Assembly (NCBI RefSeq): GCF_028561275.1
Contig: NZ_JAQQTF010000010.1
Span: forward strand, 124,001 to 188,000
Length of the DNA stretch: 64,000 nucleotides
Source of the DNA: Aureisphaera galaxeae
GTDB lineage: Bacteria > Bacteroidota > Bacteroidia > Flavobacteriales > Flavobacteriaceae
Direction: 5' to 3'
Position numbers and translations under genes: made by a program. Positions 52,944 through 62,370 of the stretch are shown piece after piece. Below the pieces are notes generated by a model. That model saw nothing but the letters and a program-made list of their open reading frames with translations. It was not told the origin of the DNA and did not search any database. Within the stretch, counting starts at the first letter, position 1, and the number at the start of each line of letters is the position of its first letter.

Positions 52944-54170
52944 TTAAAGCAACTGATTTAAAGCTATTTCGAAGGCTGTTCTACTTATATTTTTTGTAGT
53001 ACTATTATGATCGAATGTGTTCTTTATCGCGTTCTTTATGGTCATAGATGTATCATTGAAAATAGCATCATCCGTCATCTGCACCCTACGCTCCATAAAA
53101 TAGGCGAATACCCGAGCCATTCCACAGTTGGATATAAAATCGGGAATAAGACTTACGCGCTCATCGGTGTACTCCATAATTGGTCCAAAGAAAATCTCTT
53201 TGTCAGCAAATGGAACATTCGCACCACAGCTAATCACTTCCAATCCAGAATCGATCATTTGACTAATCTGTTCCTTTGTAATAAGGCGTGATGCCGCACA
53301 AGGCGCAAAAATCTCTGTAGGAATGGACCAAATCTTCGCATTGATTTCATCGAAAGGGATCATATCCTTGGCCACCAAGGTATTGCCGTCCTTTTCAAGA
53401 TATAATTCTTTGATTTCTTCGAAAGTGAAGCCTTCTTCATTAATGACACCACCTACACGGTCTATGATTCCCACAATCTTAGCCCCCATTTGTGCCAAAT
53501 AGTAAGCCGCAGCGGCCCCAACATTGCCAAATCCTTGAACGACTGCTCTTTTCCCTTTCACTTCACCACCATAAATCTCGTAGTAATGGCGTGCGGCTTC
53601 GGCTACTCCATACCCGGTAATCATATCTGCTACCGTATACTTTTGCGAAATATCTGGAGTATACTTGGTGTTTTCCAACACTTTGATCACTCCGTGACGT
53701 AACTGACCAATACGATTGATCTTATCGGCTTCGGTTGGGGTAAAATGACCGTTGAACACTCCTTCCTGTGGATGCCAAACACCGCTTTCTTCGGTGATAG
53801 GAATTACTTCGTGAATTTCATCCACATTTAGGTCTCCCCCAGTACCATAATAAGCCTTTAACAAAGGGGAAACTGCCTTATACCAACGCTCTAAAACCCC
53901 TTTCTTTCTGGGATCGCGCGGATCGAAATTAATACCGGACTTAGCACCGCCAATCGCAGGACCTGAAACAGTAAATTTCACCTCCATGGTCTTGGCTAGG
54001 GAAAGCACCTCGTTCATATCCAATCCTGGACGCATTCGCGTTCCCCCTCCAGCGGCACCACCTCGTAAAGAGTTAATAACGGTCCAGCCTTCGGCTTCGG
54101 TTTCGGGATCGGTCCAATGAAAAACGATTTCTGGATGCTTTTCTTCGTATTTTTTGAGTAGTTCTTTCAT
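52944..54170 (-). CDS. Glu/Leu/Phe/Val dehydrogenase family protein
   Basis: 408 aa from the ATG at 54170. It contains the substrate-binding GGAAGGGTRM and PAIGGAKSGINFDPRD segments, and the NAD(P) fold VVQGFGNVGAAAAYYLAQMG. It oxidatively deaminates an amino acid (glutamate or a branched-chain one); specificity cannot be read with certainty. A TATCTTTG box at 54198-54191 lies inside a longer upstream reading frame (to 54212), which supports 54170. A terminator follows. Confidence 0.9.
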   Translation of the reverse strand: MKELLKKYEEKHPEIVFHWTDPETEAEGWTVINSLRGGAAGGGTRMRPGLDMNEVLSLAKTMEVKFTVSGPAIGGAKSGINFDPRDPRKKGVLERWYKAVSPLLKAYYGTGGDLNVDEIHEVIPITEESGVWHPQEGVFNGHFTPTEADKINRIGQLRHGVIKVLENTKYTPDISQKYTVADMITGYGVAEAARHYYEIYGGEVKGKRAVVQGFGNVGAAAAYYLAQMGAKIVGIIDRVGGVINEEGFTFEEIKELYLEKDGNTLVAKDMIPFDEINAKIWSIPTEIFAPCAASRLITKEQISQMIDSGLEVISCGANVPFADKEIFFGPIMEYTDERVSLIPDFISNCGMARVFAYFMERRVQMTDDAIFNDTSMTIKNAIKNTFDHNSTTKNISRTAFEIALNQLL

Positions 54171-54190
54171 CAGGTAGTTGTAAAGTGTGG

Positions 54191-54198
54191 CAAAGATA
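54191..54198 (-). promoter_or_regulatory. -7 box of the amino-acid dehydrogenase gene
   Basis: TATCTTTG on the minus strand, 20 nt before the ATG at 54170. It decides the start over the longer reading frame. Confidence 0.5.
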
Positions 54199-54253
54199 GC
54201 AAAGTGCGTCATTTTATTTTGATAAAAAGTAACTACCTTAGGAAAGAAATCCT

Positions 54254-54811
54254 ATGAACCAAAGTTACCTCCATAGTGCCAAAAAACAATTCCAATATTA
54301 TAAAGTCCTAGGCGAAAAGACCTTTCAGCAATTATCGGACGAAGAATTGCTCTGGCAATACAACCCAGAGAGCAATTCCATTGCCATAACGGTGAATCAT
54401 CTTTGGGGAAATATGCTGTCGCGCTGGACCGACTTCCTCATTTCCGATGGAGAAAAAGAATGGAGAAACCGTGATTTGGAATTTGAATCCGTGATTCAAT
54501 CCCGAGAAGAACTGAAACAGAAGTGGAATGAAGGATGGAAATGCCTTTTCGAAGCTTTGGAAAGCATTACTCCAGAATACTACGATGCCAAAGTATACAT
54601 ACGGAACCAAGAACACAGTATTGAGGAAGCCCTAAATAGGCAAATGATGCACTACGCCTATCATGTAGGCCAAATTGTATATGTGGGAAGAATGTTAAAA
54701 GGATCGGCGTGGAAAAGTCTATCCATTCCTAAAGGTGAATCGAAAACCTTCAATCGCGAAAAATTCTCAAAGGGGAAGCATGGAGGGCACTTTACGGACG
54801 ATATAAAGTAG
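54254..54811 (+). CDS. DinB-superfamily protein (DUF1572)
   Basis: 185-aa four-helix-bundle type protein. It shows VNHLWGNMLSRWTDF with an N-terminal His and MMHYAYHVGQIVYVGRM with the C-terminal His pair, the DinB/YfiT-type metal triad. Function unknown; relatives act as thiol-dependent transferases. Convergent with the DUF922 gene (7 nt). Confidence 0.85.
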   Translation: MNQSYLHSAKKQFQYYKVLGEKTFQQLSDEELLWQYNPESNSIAITVNHLWGNMLSRWTDFLISDGEKEWRNRDLEFESVIQSREELKQKWNEGWKCLFEALESITPEYYDAKVYIRNQEHSIEEALNRQMMHYAYHVGQIVYVGRMLKGSAWKSLSIPKGESKTFNREKFSKGKHGGHFTDDIK

Positions 54812-54818
54812 ATAGCAC

Positions 54819-55373
54819 CTATTCAAAAGCTTTAAAGAGCTCTAATTCCTCATTCACCAAAGTTGCCCACTCTTCATTTTCTTTAAGGTTTCGACCATGG
54901 TTAGTTTCCGAATCGTATTGTTTCTGAAGTGAGCGACACTCCTTCCAAATAGCATTGTATTCCTTATAATAAACAGAAAACCTAGCTTCTTTTTCGGCTT
55001 TCAATTCGGCAAAACGTTTTCTGACTTTTCGAGCAAACAGTTCCGCTATATCGAAATGCAAACGCTCATGCACCAATACCTGATAATTCTGTGTCGCTGT
55101 CCATGAGGTGGTTTTATAGAAATGGGCCTTTGCTGTCATTTTTTCGTAGCCTTGAATCCTATCATCTTCATCGACCAATACAGTCTCCGGTACAATAACA
55201 ATCTTGTAGCTGGTGGATGCCCTTCCAAAATCATACTTTCCTACCTCGCCTTGAAAGTCGGTCCACATTAATTTCTTCGTAGGATTCCAAACCACCACAC
55301 TATCCGGAACCTTTTCTTGTGCGTAGGCAAAGGCCACCAGAAATAGCATGGGAAACAAACTTATCTTTTTCAT
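54819..55373 (-). CDS. DUF922-type secreted protein
   Basis: 184 aa with a signal peptide ending AYAQ. The LMWTDFQGEVG segment and VHERLHFDIAELFARKV (HExxH, about residues 102-106) match the DUF922 family of predicted zinc proteases. Substrate unknown. Confidence 0.8.
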   Translation of the reverse strand: MKKISLFPMLFLVAFAYAQEKVPDSVVVWNPTKKLMWTDFQGEVGKYDFGRASTSYKIVIVPETVLVDEDDRIQGYEKMTAKAHFYKTTSWTATQNYQVLVHERLHFDIAELFARKVRKRFAELKAEKEARFSVYYKEYNAIWKECRSLQKQYDSETNHGRNLKENEEWATLVNEELELFKAFE

Positions 55374-55486
55374 ATTCTTCAGAAAGAAAGCTCAAAAATA
55401 GAAACTTAAAAGCACATTATAACTCATAACTCTAAACCCATCCATCTAAGCCATAATTTTTATATCTTCATCCAAAACCAACTACT

Positions 55487-55858
55487 ATGAAATTAGGCGC
55501 ATTCTCCATTAGCTTAACCGTAAAAAACCTTCAGGCTTCCAAAGAATTCTATGAAAATTTAGGGTTTGAAGCTACTGGCGGTTCTATGGAACAGAATTAT
55601 CTCATCATGAAAAACGAAAGCACTTTAATTGGTCTTTTTCACGGTATGTTCGACAAGAACATCCTTACCTTCAATCCAGGGTGGGACGTAAATGCTGGGA
55701 AATTGGAGCAGTACGATGACGTTCGGGATATTCAGAAAAGCCTGAAAGCGAATGGGGTCATTTTTGCTTCAGAAGCCGATGAAACCAGTAATGGTCCCGG
55801 AAGTTTTGTAATTGTTGATCCGGATGGAAATCCTATTCTGGTGGATCAGCACGTCTAG
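55487..55858 (+). CDS. VOC (glyoxalase/bleomycin-resistance) family protein
   Basis: 123 aa. The opening GAFSISLTVKNLQASKEFYENLGFEATGG and the closing FVIVDPDGNPILVDQH are characteristic of the vicinal oxygen chelate fold. Substrate unknown. Stops 3 nt before the convergent anmK gene. Confidence 0.88.
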   Translation: MKLGAFSISLTVKNLQASKEFYENLGFEATGGSMEQNYLIMKNESTLIGLFHGMFDKNILTFNPGWDVNAGKLEQYDDVRDIQKSLKANGVIFASEADETSNGPGSFVIVDPDGNPILVDQHV

Positions 55859-55861
55859 TGT

Positions 55862-56926
55862 TCATTCAAAAATCATCCCGCTACAATGATCCCGTGAAGC
55901 CCCAGTAACACTGGCCAAGCAATTCACTTCGCTTCGCAGTCTACATACACCCAATAGGGCGAAGATCAATGCTTCCTTATATTCTACCAAGGCAGCTTCT
56001 GGTACTACCAAGTTCACATGGGTATAATGTCTTACTCGCTCTAGCAAATAGGTATTGTACGCACCTCCTCCGGTTACTAGTACTCGGGCACCTTCAGAAA
56101 AAGCATTCGATAACTGAAACGCGATATGCTCCGTCACGGTATGCAGCTGATCTTGAATCGAAGCTTTGGATATCTTCAGTAACGGAAAGACCTCTTTTTG
56201 CACCCATTCCAGGCCTAAGGATTTTGGTGGCGACTGATTGTAAAAAGCAAGCCCGTTCAATGCCTGAAATAAAGATGCATCCAAACTTCCTGAAGCCGCT
56301 AGCTTCCCTCCTTTGTCGAAAGGATAGCCCATTTGCTCCGCCAAGGGATTCAAAACAATATTTACCGGGCAAATATCATACGCAATCCGAACACCATTTA
56401 CTTCAGAAGAAACATTGGCGAAACCGCCCAGATTGAGGCAATAGTCATATTCCTGAAATAACAAACGATCGCCTATTGGAACCAAAGGGGCTCCTTGCCC
56501 ACCCAAAGCCACATCCTGTACCCGAAAATCGCAGATTAATTTGGCTTCGGCATATTTAGAAATTTCTGGAAGGTTTCCAATTTGAAGTGTAATTCCCTTT
56601 TCCGGTTGGTGCAAAATAGTATGCCCATGACTACAAACCGCATCCACATCTTCGATTTCGTTTTCGGTCATGAAATCTTTAATCAGTCGCCCGAGATATT
56701 GGGTATATTCCTTATTAAGGGACTGCAATCGCCCTTTCGAAAAATGAATCCCTTCCTGCAGTCTCATTTTCCATGATTCCGGATAAGGAATGGTGGTCGC
56801 CTTACCCATCGTAAAGGACCAATTTCCTGAATTGGATATTTCAAAAAAACACTCGGCAAGATCAACACCATCCAACGATGTTCCACTCATTACCCCGACG
56901 ACTTTGTACTGCTTTTTATTCATCAA
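55862..56926 (-). CDS. anmK: Anhydro-N-acetylmuramic acid kinase
   Basis: 354 aa. VMSGTSLDGVDLA (about residues 12-24), VCSHGHTILHQP, CDFRVQDVALGGQGAPLVP and LVTGGGAYNTYL are diagnostic. It phosphorylates and opens anhydroMurNAc during recycling of cell-wall material, leading to MurNAc-6-phosphate. Confidence 0.95.
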   Translation of the reverse strand: MMNKKQYKVVGVMSGTSLDGVDLAECFFEISNSGNWSFTMGKATTIPYPESWKMRLQEGIHFSKGRLQSLNKEYTQYLGRLIKDFMTENEIEDVDAVCSHGHTILHQPEKGITLQIGNLPEISKYAEAKLICDFRVQDVALGGQGAPLVPIGDRLLFQEYDYCLNLGGFANVSSEVNGVRIAYDICPVNIVLNPLAEQMGYPFDKGGKLAASGSLDASLFQALNGLAFYNQSPPKSLGLEWVQKEVFPLLKISKASIQDQLHTVTEHIAFQLSNAFSEGARVLVTGGGAYNTYLLERVRHYTHVNLVVPEAALVEYKEALIFALLGVCRLRSEVNCLASVTGASRDHCSGMIFE

Positions 56927-56978
56927 AGTAAATGTACAAACTTTAACAATAGAGAATTCACATTATCTGCGCTTAAAA

Positions 56979-57009
56979 TTGACAATTTGTTAATAAAACG
57001 GTATCTTTG
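56979..57009 (+). promoter_or_regulatory. Promoter of the acyl-CoA dehydrogenase gene
   Basis: TTG (56979-56981), 20-nt spacer, TATCTTTG (57002-57009), 38 nt before the ATG at 57048. A full match to the flavobacterial consensus. Confidence 0.75.
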
Positions 57010-57047
57010 CGGCACTTTTTTGAACATCATTTAATTTTCCGACAATT

Positions 57048-58190
57048 ATGGATTTTAGCTTATCTGAAGAACACCTAATGATACGCGATGCGGCTCGCGA
57101 TTTTGCAAAGACTGAATTGCTTCCCGGAGTTATTGAAAGAGATAACAAACAAGAGTTCCCTGCTGAGCAAGTGAAGAAAATGGGAGAGCTTGGTTTCTTG
57201 GGAATGATGGTAGATCCTCAGTACGGTGGAGGTGGAATGGACACCATTTCTTATGTGTTGGCGATGGAAGAATTGAGTAAGATAGACGCATCTTCTTCAG
57301 TAATCGTTTCTGTAAACAATTCCTTGGTTTGTTATGGGATCCAAGCGTACGGAACCGAAGAGCAAAAACAAAAATATTTAACCAAGCTGGCCACGGGTGA
57401 ATCTATCGGGGCTTTCTGTTTGAGTGAACCCGAAGCAGGTAGTGATGCTACTTCCCAACGTACGACTGCGATCGACATGGGAGATCACTATTTATTGAAC
57501 GGTACCAAAAACTGGATTACCAATGGAGGTACGGCAGATTACTACTTGGTAATCGCCCAAACTGATAAGGAAAAGAAACACAGAGGAATCAATGCCTTTA
57601 TCGTTGAAAAAACTTGGGAAGGTTTCGAAGTAGGACCTAAAGAAGATAAGTTGGGAATTCGTGGTAGTGATACCCACACCCTTAACTTTAACGACGTAAA
57701 AGTGCCTAAGGAAAACCGTATCGGGGAAGATGGATTTGGATTTAAATTCGCGATGAAGACTCTTTCTGGGGGACGCATCGGAATCGCCGCACAAGCCTTG
57801 GGAATTGCTTCCGGAGCTTACGAAATGGCGCGGGACTACTCGAAAATCCGTAAGGCTTTCGGAACGGAAATCTGCAACCACCAAGCCATCGCTTTTAAGC
57901 TGGCGGACATGCACACCAAGATCGAGGCAGCGCGTCATTTGATCATGAAAGCTGCTTGGGATAAAGACCAAGGTAACAACTACGACATGAGCAGTGCGCT
58001 TGCTAAACTATATGCGAGTCAGGTGGCCATGGAAGTAACTGTAGAAGCCGTTCAGATTCACGGTGGAAATGGCTTCGTTAAGGAATACCATGTAGAACGA
58101 TTGATGCGCGATGCGAAAATTACCCAGATTTATGAGGGTACTTCAGAAGTACAAAAAATAGTAATCTCCAGAGGTTTGTTGAGAGACTAA
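57048..58190 (+). CDS. Acyl-CoA dehydrogenase (short-chain type)
   Basis: 380-aa flavoprotein introducing the alpha-beta double bond in acyl-CoA. LSEPEAGSDA, the FAD-binding segment, and the catalytic Glu at about residue 363 in YEGTSEVQ are clear. It most resembles butyryl-CoA dehydrogenases. Single gene with its own promoter and terminator. Confidence 0.95.
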   Translation: MDFSLSEEHLMIRDAARDFAKTELLPGVIERDNKQEFPAEQVKKMGELGFLGMMVDPQYGGGGMDTISYVLAMEELSKIDASSSVIVSVNNSLVCYGIQAYGTEEQKQKYLTKLATGESIGAFCLSEPEAGSDATSQRTTAIDMGDHYLLNGTKNWITNGGTADYYLVIAQTDKEKKHRGINAFIVEKTWEGFEVGPKEDKLGIRGSDTHTLNFNDVKVPKENRIGEDGFGFKFAMKTLSGGRIGIAAQALGIASGAYEMARDYSKIRKAFGTEICNHQAIAFKLADMHTKIEAARHLIMKAAWDKDQGNNYDMSSALAKLYASQVAMEVTVEAVQIHGGNGFVKEYHVERLMRDAKITQIYEGTSEVQKIVISRGLLRD

Positions 58191-58215
58191 ATAATTGCAA
58201 TCGCTAACTTTTAAG

Positions 58216-58246
58216 AGCCATAACGACCCATCGTTGTGGCTTTTTT
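58216..58246 (+). terminator. Terminator of the acyl-CoA dehydrogenase gene
   Basis: AGCCATAACGA and TCGTTGTGGCT form an 11-bp stem (one T-G pair) with a 4-nt loop and a run of T. Confidence 0.9.
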
Positions 58247-58298
58247 CTTGCCCTAATTTTACGTATTTCTACGTATAAACAGCTGATACTTCAGGGGT

Positions 58299-58306
58299 TA
58301 TCTTTG
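58299..58306 (+). promoter_or_regulatory. -7 box of the patatin gene
   Basis: TATCTTTG, 26 nt before the ATG at 58333. No TTG at the right distance. Confidence 0.45.
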
Positions 58307-58332
58307 CGAAAACAACCTAAAGAAGATTTCCC

Positions 58333-59565
58333 ATGAAAAACCTGATTATCAGATCATTACCCCTTTTTGTTCTTTTATTCTTCATTTCTTGCAACACCCC
58401 AAAGGAAAAGAAAACTCCCTTAGCTACAGATGTAGAAACGGCTTCACAAAAGAAAACGGTGATCCTCGCTATAGATGGAGGTGGGATAAAGGGAATCCTT
58501 CCGGCCTATTTCCTAACGCAGATCGAGGCCAAATTATCGGGCGAAAAAAGCTATCGCTTATTCGACGTCATTGGTGGTACTTCTACCGGAGGTATCATCA
58601 GTATTGGATTAACAGCGCCTTATCACAGCGATAATAGCCCAAGAACGGCACAAGAGGTTCTTGATTTCTATATGAACGACTGCAATAAGATATTCTATCC
58701 CAACGATCAGCCAACGGGACCTTTGTATTATGCCCACGAATATGGTTTGGAGCCTTTCTTACAGTCCATGCTCGGTTCGACTACACCACTATCGGTAGCT
58801 GCAAGAACATTACCTAAAAAGAAAGTGAAGCAAGTCTTTACCACTACCTATACAATTAATAGTACCGGGGGAATCATTAAAGACCCGAAAATGGGAAAAG
58901 ACTACGGGCCTTATCTGTTCAATTGGTACGATGCCTTGCAGGATTCGTCCCACGATTATTATTTATGGGAAGCAGCCAGAGCAACTAGCGCAGCCCCTAC
59001 TTACTTTCCAGTGGCCCATGTGGGTGGAGGTTCGGGCACGCGATCAAGTGCTGATGAGAGATGGTCGGTAGATGGTGGTGTAATGACCAACGACCCTTCT
59101 GTTTGGGCCATTACCGAAGCTTTGAGAAGTGGTGCAGCTAGCAGTATAGATGATATTGTGGTTGTCTCCCTGGGATGTGGCATTTATCCTCAGGGTGCAG
59201 GACTCGAACTTTTCAATGATGCAGTGAACCATCAGCCCTATGGCCAGAAGTACGGTTTTTGGGGAGATGATGACTGGGGATTGGATCTAAAAAACCTTGC
59301 AGGCGATGATACAGCCAATTCCATCATCACCGAAACGACACTCAATGCCAACCAATTTGTGGCAGCCACGCAATTGGAACAATTTGCAAATACCACTGGA
59401 TTGGAGTATTACCGAGTACAAATGACACTTCCTTCCAATCTTACGGCTATGGACAATTGCAAAATTACCAATGCCTTGCTCACGCACGCTAAAAATTATG
59501 TGAGTTCTGCAGCCGGGCAGAAACAATTAAACGACATTGTTACTACTATAAACAATAATCTGTAA
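58333..59565 (+). CDS. Patatin-like phospholipase lipoprotein
   Basis: 410 aa. Lipobox FISC (Cys 20). Oxyanion hole AIDGGGIKGILP (about residues 47-57), nucleophile Ser 84 in GGTSTGG, and catalytic Asp in VDGGVMTND, so the Ser-Asp dyad is intact. Expected to hydrolyse lipid acyl esters at the envelope. Single gene, with a strong hairpin terminator downstream. Confidence 0.92.
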   Translation: MKNLIIRSLPLFVLLFFISCNTPKEKKTPLATDVETASQKKTVILAIDGGGIKGILPAYFLTQIEAKLSGEKSYRLFDVIGGTSTGGIISIGLTAPYHSDNSPRTAQEVLDFYMNDCNKIFYPNDQPTGPLYYAHEYGLEPFLQSMLGSTTPLSVAARTLPKKKVKQVFTTTYTINSTGGIIKDPKMGKDYGPYLFNWYDALQDSSHDYYLWEAARATSAAPTYFPVAHVGGGSGTRSSADERWSVDGGVMTNDPSVWAITEALRSGAASSIDDIVVVSLGCGIYPQGAGLELFNDAVNHQPYGQKYGFWGDDDWGLDLKNLAGDDTANSIITETTLNANQFVAATQLEQFANTTGLEYYRVQMTLPSNLTAMDNCKITNALLTHAKNYVSSAAGQKQLNDIVTTINNNL

Positions 59566-59601
59566 GCGAGATAGATACCTTTATTTTAAGGCATTCCCCG
59601 C

Positions 59602-59646
59602 AAGTTACATTCGCGGCACCTTCGGGGTGCGGGATGTAACTTTTTT
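59602..59646 (+). terminator. Terminator of the patatin gene
   Basis: AAGTTACAT and ATGTAACTT form the outer 9-bp stem; GCACC/GGTGC forms an inner stem closed by a short TTCGG loop; a T6 run follows. Confidence 0.85.
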
Positions 59647-59811
59647 GTGTTTTGGCGACTCATAAAATGCATTGTTGATGCAAACCATCAATATTTCAAG
59701 AATTCGGGTTTTCCAACTCGTTTTTTTTACCGAAATTGAAACTCCGAAAAAATCATAGCCTGCATTGTTGTGGGCTTGGATACAGTTAATAACCATTAAA
59801 TAGCCATTCCT

Positions 59812-61158
59812 ATGTCTGATGATTTTGATTTATTAGAAACCGACTCCTCCTCCCAAAAGCAAGAAAAAGTTGAAGTGAATTGGGGTAAAGCTGTGGACCA
59901 AATGAAGTCCAAACTTGCCCAAGAGGACGATCCAGAGATGCGTCAAAAAATACTGAACGCGACCTTAGATGATGTAGTGCACATGGCCGAAAAGGACCGT
60001 ACTTCCCTTTTGGATGCGATTAAAGACTTAACGGACTACCAGGACGAAGTAGGAATTATCTTCGAAAAATTCTCTACCCTTAATGCCGAAGAGCAAAAGG
60101 TCATCGATGATGCCCAAAAAGCTTTGGAGCGTGCTCGATTGGCTTTGGAAGATGCTGAAAATGTAAAGGACAATTGGTGGAACAACCTCTGGGGACGTAA
60201 ATCCCGAATTAAAAAACGCCAAGAAGAACTCGCTGCTGCACAGAAAGTTCGAGAAGGTGCAGACCTGAAAGCCAAGCAAATGTTCCAACAACGTATAGAG
60301 AACGCCGATATACAAACCCTGCTCAGTGAACTTTCCTATAAGAGTCAGGCTGCGGTAACCCGTCTTAAGAACCGTGAGGTAGAAATTAAGGAGGTGGAAG
60401 ATAAGCTTCAGGATGCTATTGTAGAAGCCAGTAAGAACCATACCAAAGCTCTTGAGAAAAAGAAAGAGACCGAGGAAAAACTGGAAGAGCAATATGCTTT
60501 GTTAAAGCAAGCAAGAGCTGCTTTAGAAGAAATTGCGGACAAGCAGTCTACCGAATACAGCGAAGCCATTGGAAAGATTACCGAATTGGAGCAAAAAGTA
60601 GAGGAATTGGAAGGGCTTAAAAATGCCTACACCACCCTTGCAGCTTCCAAGGACAGCTTCGTTCATAAACACAACCTTACTATCAAGGTATTGACTTCTT
60701 TGAGAAGCAATCTCCAGACCCATCGTGCAAAACTGAAAAGTGACACCGATGAGCGTTTAAAGTACTACGATGGTTATGTTGTGGCTTTAAAAGCGAGAAC
60801 AGATCAAGAGTTCGCCGCCATTTTGGAGCATTTAGGTGTAAAAACCGACGAGCACATAGGACAGACCCTTGCTTCCATGCATTCGGCTAGTGCTAGAGCC
60901 CGTCAGGAAATGATGGACAATATTCCAGTACACGAAAAAGTGATGCAGGGTGTGTATAGTAGCTATGCAGAAGCCCTTCAGGAAATTCGTGAGAAGGATC
61001 AAGCCATTCAGAAGGACTTTGCCGACCGATATGGTATCGACATGAAGGAGATATTCGAAGAGTACTATGCTAGCGATGGCAATGCTCCTTCGGGCGATGA
61101 GCCTTCAGAAACCCCTGACAATCCCGCTCCTTCTGGAGATGACGATTTGTTAGGATAA
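59812..61158 (+). CDS. Coiled-coil protein of an AAA+ module, unknown function
   Basis: 448 aa, no signal peptide. Long heptad-rich helices run from about residue 85 to 290 (for example LERARLALEDAENV and KALEKKKETEEKLEE), and a conserved-looking helical C-terminal domain follows (about 290-420). The first residues (SDDFDLLET) and the last (SGDDDLLG) carry similar acidic DLL motifs, and a Pro/Ser/Asp-rich tail precedes the end. The architecture resembles TelA-type toxic-anion-resistance proteins only loosely. The next two genes on the same strand are an unknown protein and an AAA+ ATPase. Confidence 0.8.
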   Translation: MSDDFDLLETDSSSQKQEKVEVNWGKAVDQMKSKLAQEDDPEMRQKILNATLDDVVHMAEKDRTSLLDAIKDLTDYQDEVGIIFEKFSTLNAEEQKVIDDAQKALERARLALEDAENVKDNWWNNLWGRKSRIKKRQEELAAAQKVREGADLKAKQMFQQRIENADIQTLLSELSYKSQAAVTRLKNREVEIKEVEDKLQDAIVEASKNHTKALEKKKETEEKLEEQYALLKQARAALEEIADKQSTEYSEAIGKITELEQKVEELEGLKNAYTTLAASKDSFVHKHNLTIKVLTSLRSNLQTHRAKLKSDTDERLKYYDGYVVALKARTDQEFAAILEHLGVKTDEHIGQTLASMHSASARARQEMMDNIPVHEKVMQGVYSSYAEALQEIREKDQAIQKDFADRYGIDMKEIFEEYYASDGNAPSGDEPSETPDNPAPSGDDDLLG

Positions 61159-61197
61159 TCCAAAAACGTTTCAAATGTTAATATAGTAGGTCACGCC

Positions 61198-61227
61198 AGT
61201 ACTCCTTCGCTAAAGCTTCGGAGTACT
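61198..61227. repeat. Hairpin between the first two genes of the AAA+ module
   Basis: AGTACTCC (61198-61205) and GGAGTACT (61220-61227) form a perfect 8-bp stem with a 14-nt loop. No T-tract follows. It could be an RNA-processing site or a palindromic repeat. Confidence 0.5.
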
Positions 61228-61313
61228 GCGCTCGACCCGACATAGTCCATATAAAAAGACTAGACACATATCACTCAATTTTAAATAAAGAATAGTCAAT
61301 AGCAAATATCTCA

Positions 61314-62369
61314 ATGTCGCCCATTAACCAAATAGTAACTCCCTTAGACAGTGCTGTTCTTGAAAACAAGGAACAGTACTCCGTCTATTTCAAGATTGTG
61401 CAACACGCCTTTCGTGAAATGGTGAATGGTATGGTAACGCACGAACTTTGTAATCCATTCGAGATTTCCTTCTTCAAACAATATGCAGAGTTACTGTTAT
61501 ATTCGTTGGAAGCCTTTCGGGTAAAATACCTTTATGACGAAGAGGAGAAAATGAAGATCGATCTTACAGAGTCTGGCTTTCCGAACTATCTGGAGTTTAG
61601 GTACCTCATCAATGATCTGGCATTAAAGCAGGAACATATTGCCAAACTTCCCGATCCCGATGATTTAAAAGCGGAGTTTTTAGAAAGTTTGCTGAAATAC
61701 AAGGAACCTGTTTCCAAAAGAAAACTGGAGCAGGCGGCATCCATAGTGTATTACACTTCAGTTGAAAAAAACTATATCTTCCGAAGGTTTGTACAGGGTA
61801 AGATTGTTAAGATCGAAAACAACGGCGATGCGCCATACCTAACAAGCTGGGCTTTTTATGATGTTACACACAACCGCCCTTTTATTTGTTTCATGTATTT
61901 CGATTTGGAAAAGACTTCCCTAGACGAATACACCGAGAAGATATATGAGACTTTGGAAAAAACGGCAGACCGTAACATGAGCTTGGATATGATGGCCTAC
62001 GCTATCGATAAGAAGTTGCCCAAACTGCTCCCAAAGCAATTCCGGAAACTCGATGTAGGGCCATTGCACAATGTTTTTGCAAAGGATGAATTGGAGATCA
62101 CCCACATTATTCTGGAAGGTATCGTGAAAAAGAACCTGAAACTTTCGGCCCATGCCATGAGTTTATCCATCGATGAAATTGTTTCCACGGGGAACTTTAC
62201 CGAAGGTAATTTCTTCAACAAGCAAAAGTTCCAAATGTGGGAAACCCAAAAACCGGAAAAATATGTGTTTGCGCCTCACAGGGTGATGCAAACACTTTAT
62301 GATAAGATCCCAGAAAGCATCAATCAATTAACCAAAGAACCTATAGAAACCAGTGAATTAACACTATAA
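61314..62369 (+). CDS. Unknown protein, second gene of the AAA+ module
   Basis: 351 aa, soluble, charged, with no signal or membrane segment. No motif recognised. The aromatic-rich middle (YLTSWAFYDVTHNRPFICFMYF) looks like a beta sheet between helical ends. The AAA+ gene starts 1 nt after its stop, so the two proteins are very likely partners. Confidence 0.78.
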   Translation: MSPINQIVTPLDSAVLENKEQYSVYFKIVQHAFREMVNGMVTHELCNPFEISFFKQYAELLLYSLEAFRVKYLYDEEEKMKIDLTESGFPNYLEFRYLINDLALKQEHIAKLPDPDDLKAEFLESLLKYKEPVSKRKLEQAASIVYYTSVEKNYIFRRFVQGKIVKIENNGDAPYLTSWAFYDVTHNRPFICFMYFDLEKTSLDEYTEKIYETLEKTADRNMSLDMMAYAIDKKLPKLLPKQFRKLDVGPLHNVFAKDELEITHIILEGIVKKNLKLSAHAMSLSIDEIVSTGNFTEGNFFNKQKFQMWETQKPEKYVFAPHRVMQTLYDKIPESINQLTKEPIETSELTL

Positions 62370-62370
62370 T

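Noticed and set aside
59812-61158. Microtubule-binding or structural cytoskeletal protein
   Set aside because: Such names come from coiled-coil similarity alone; nothing in the sequence shows a cytoskeletal role.
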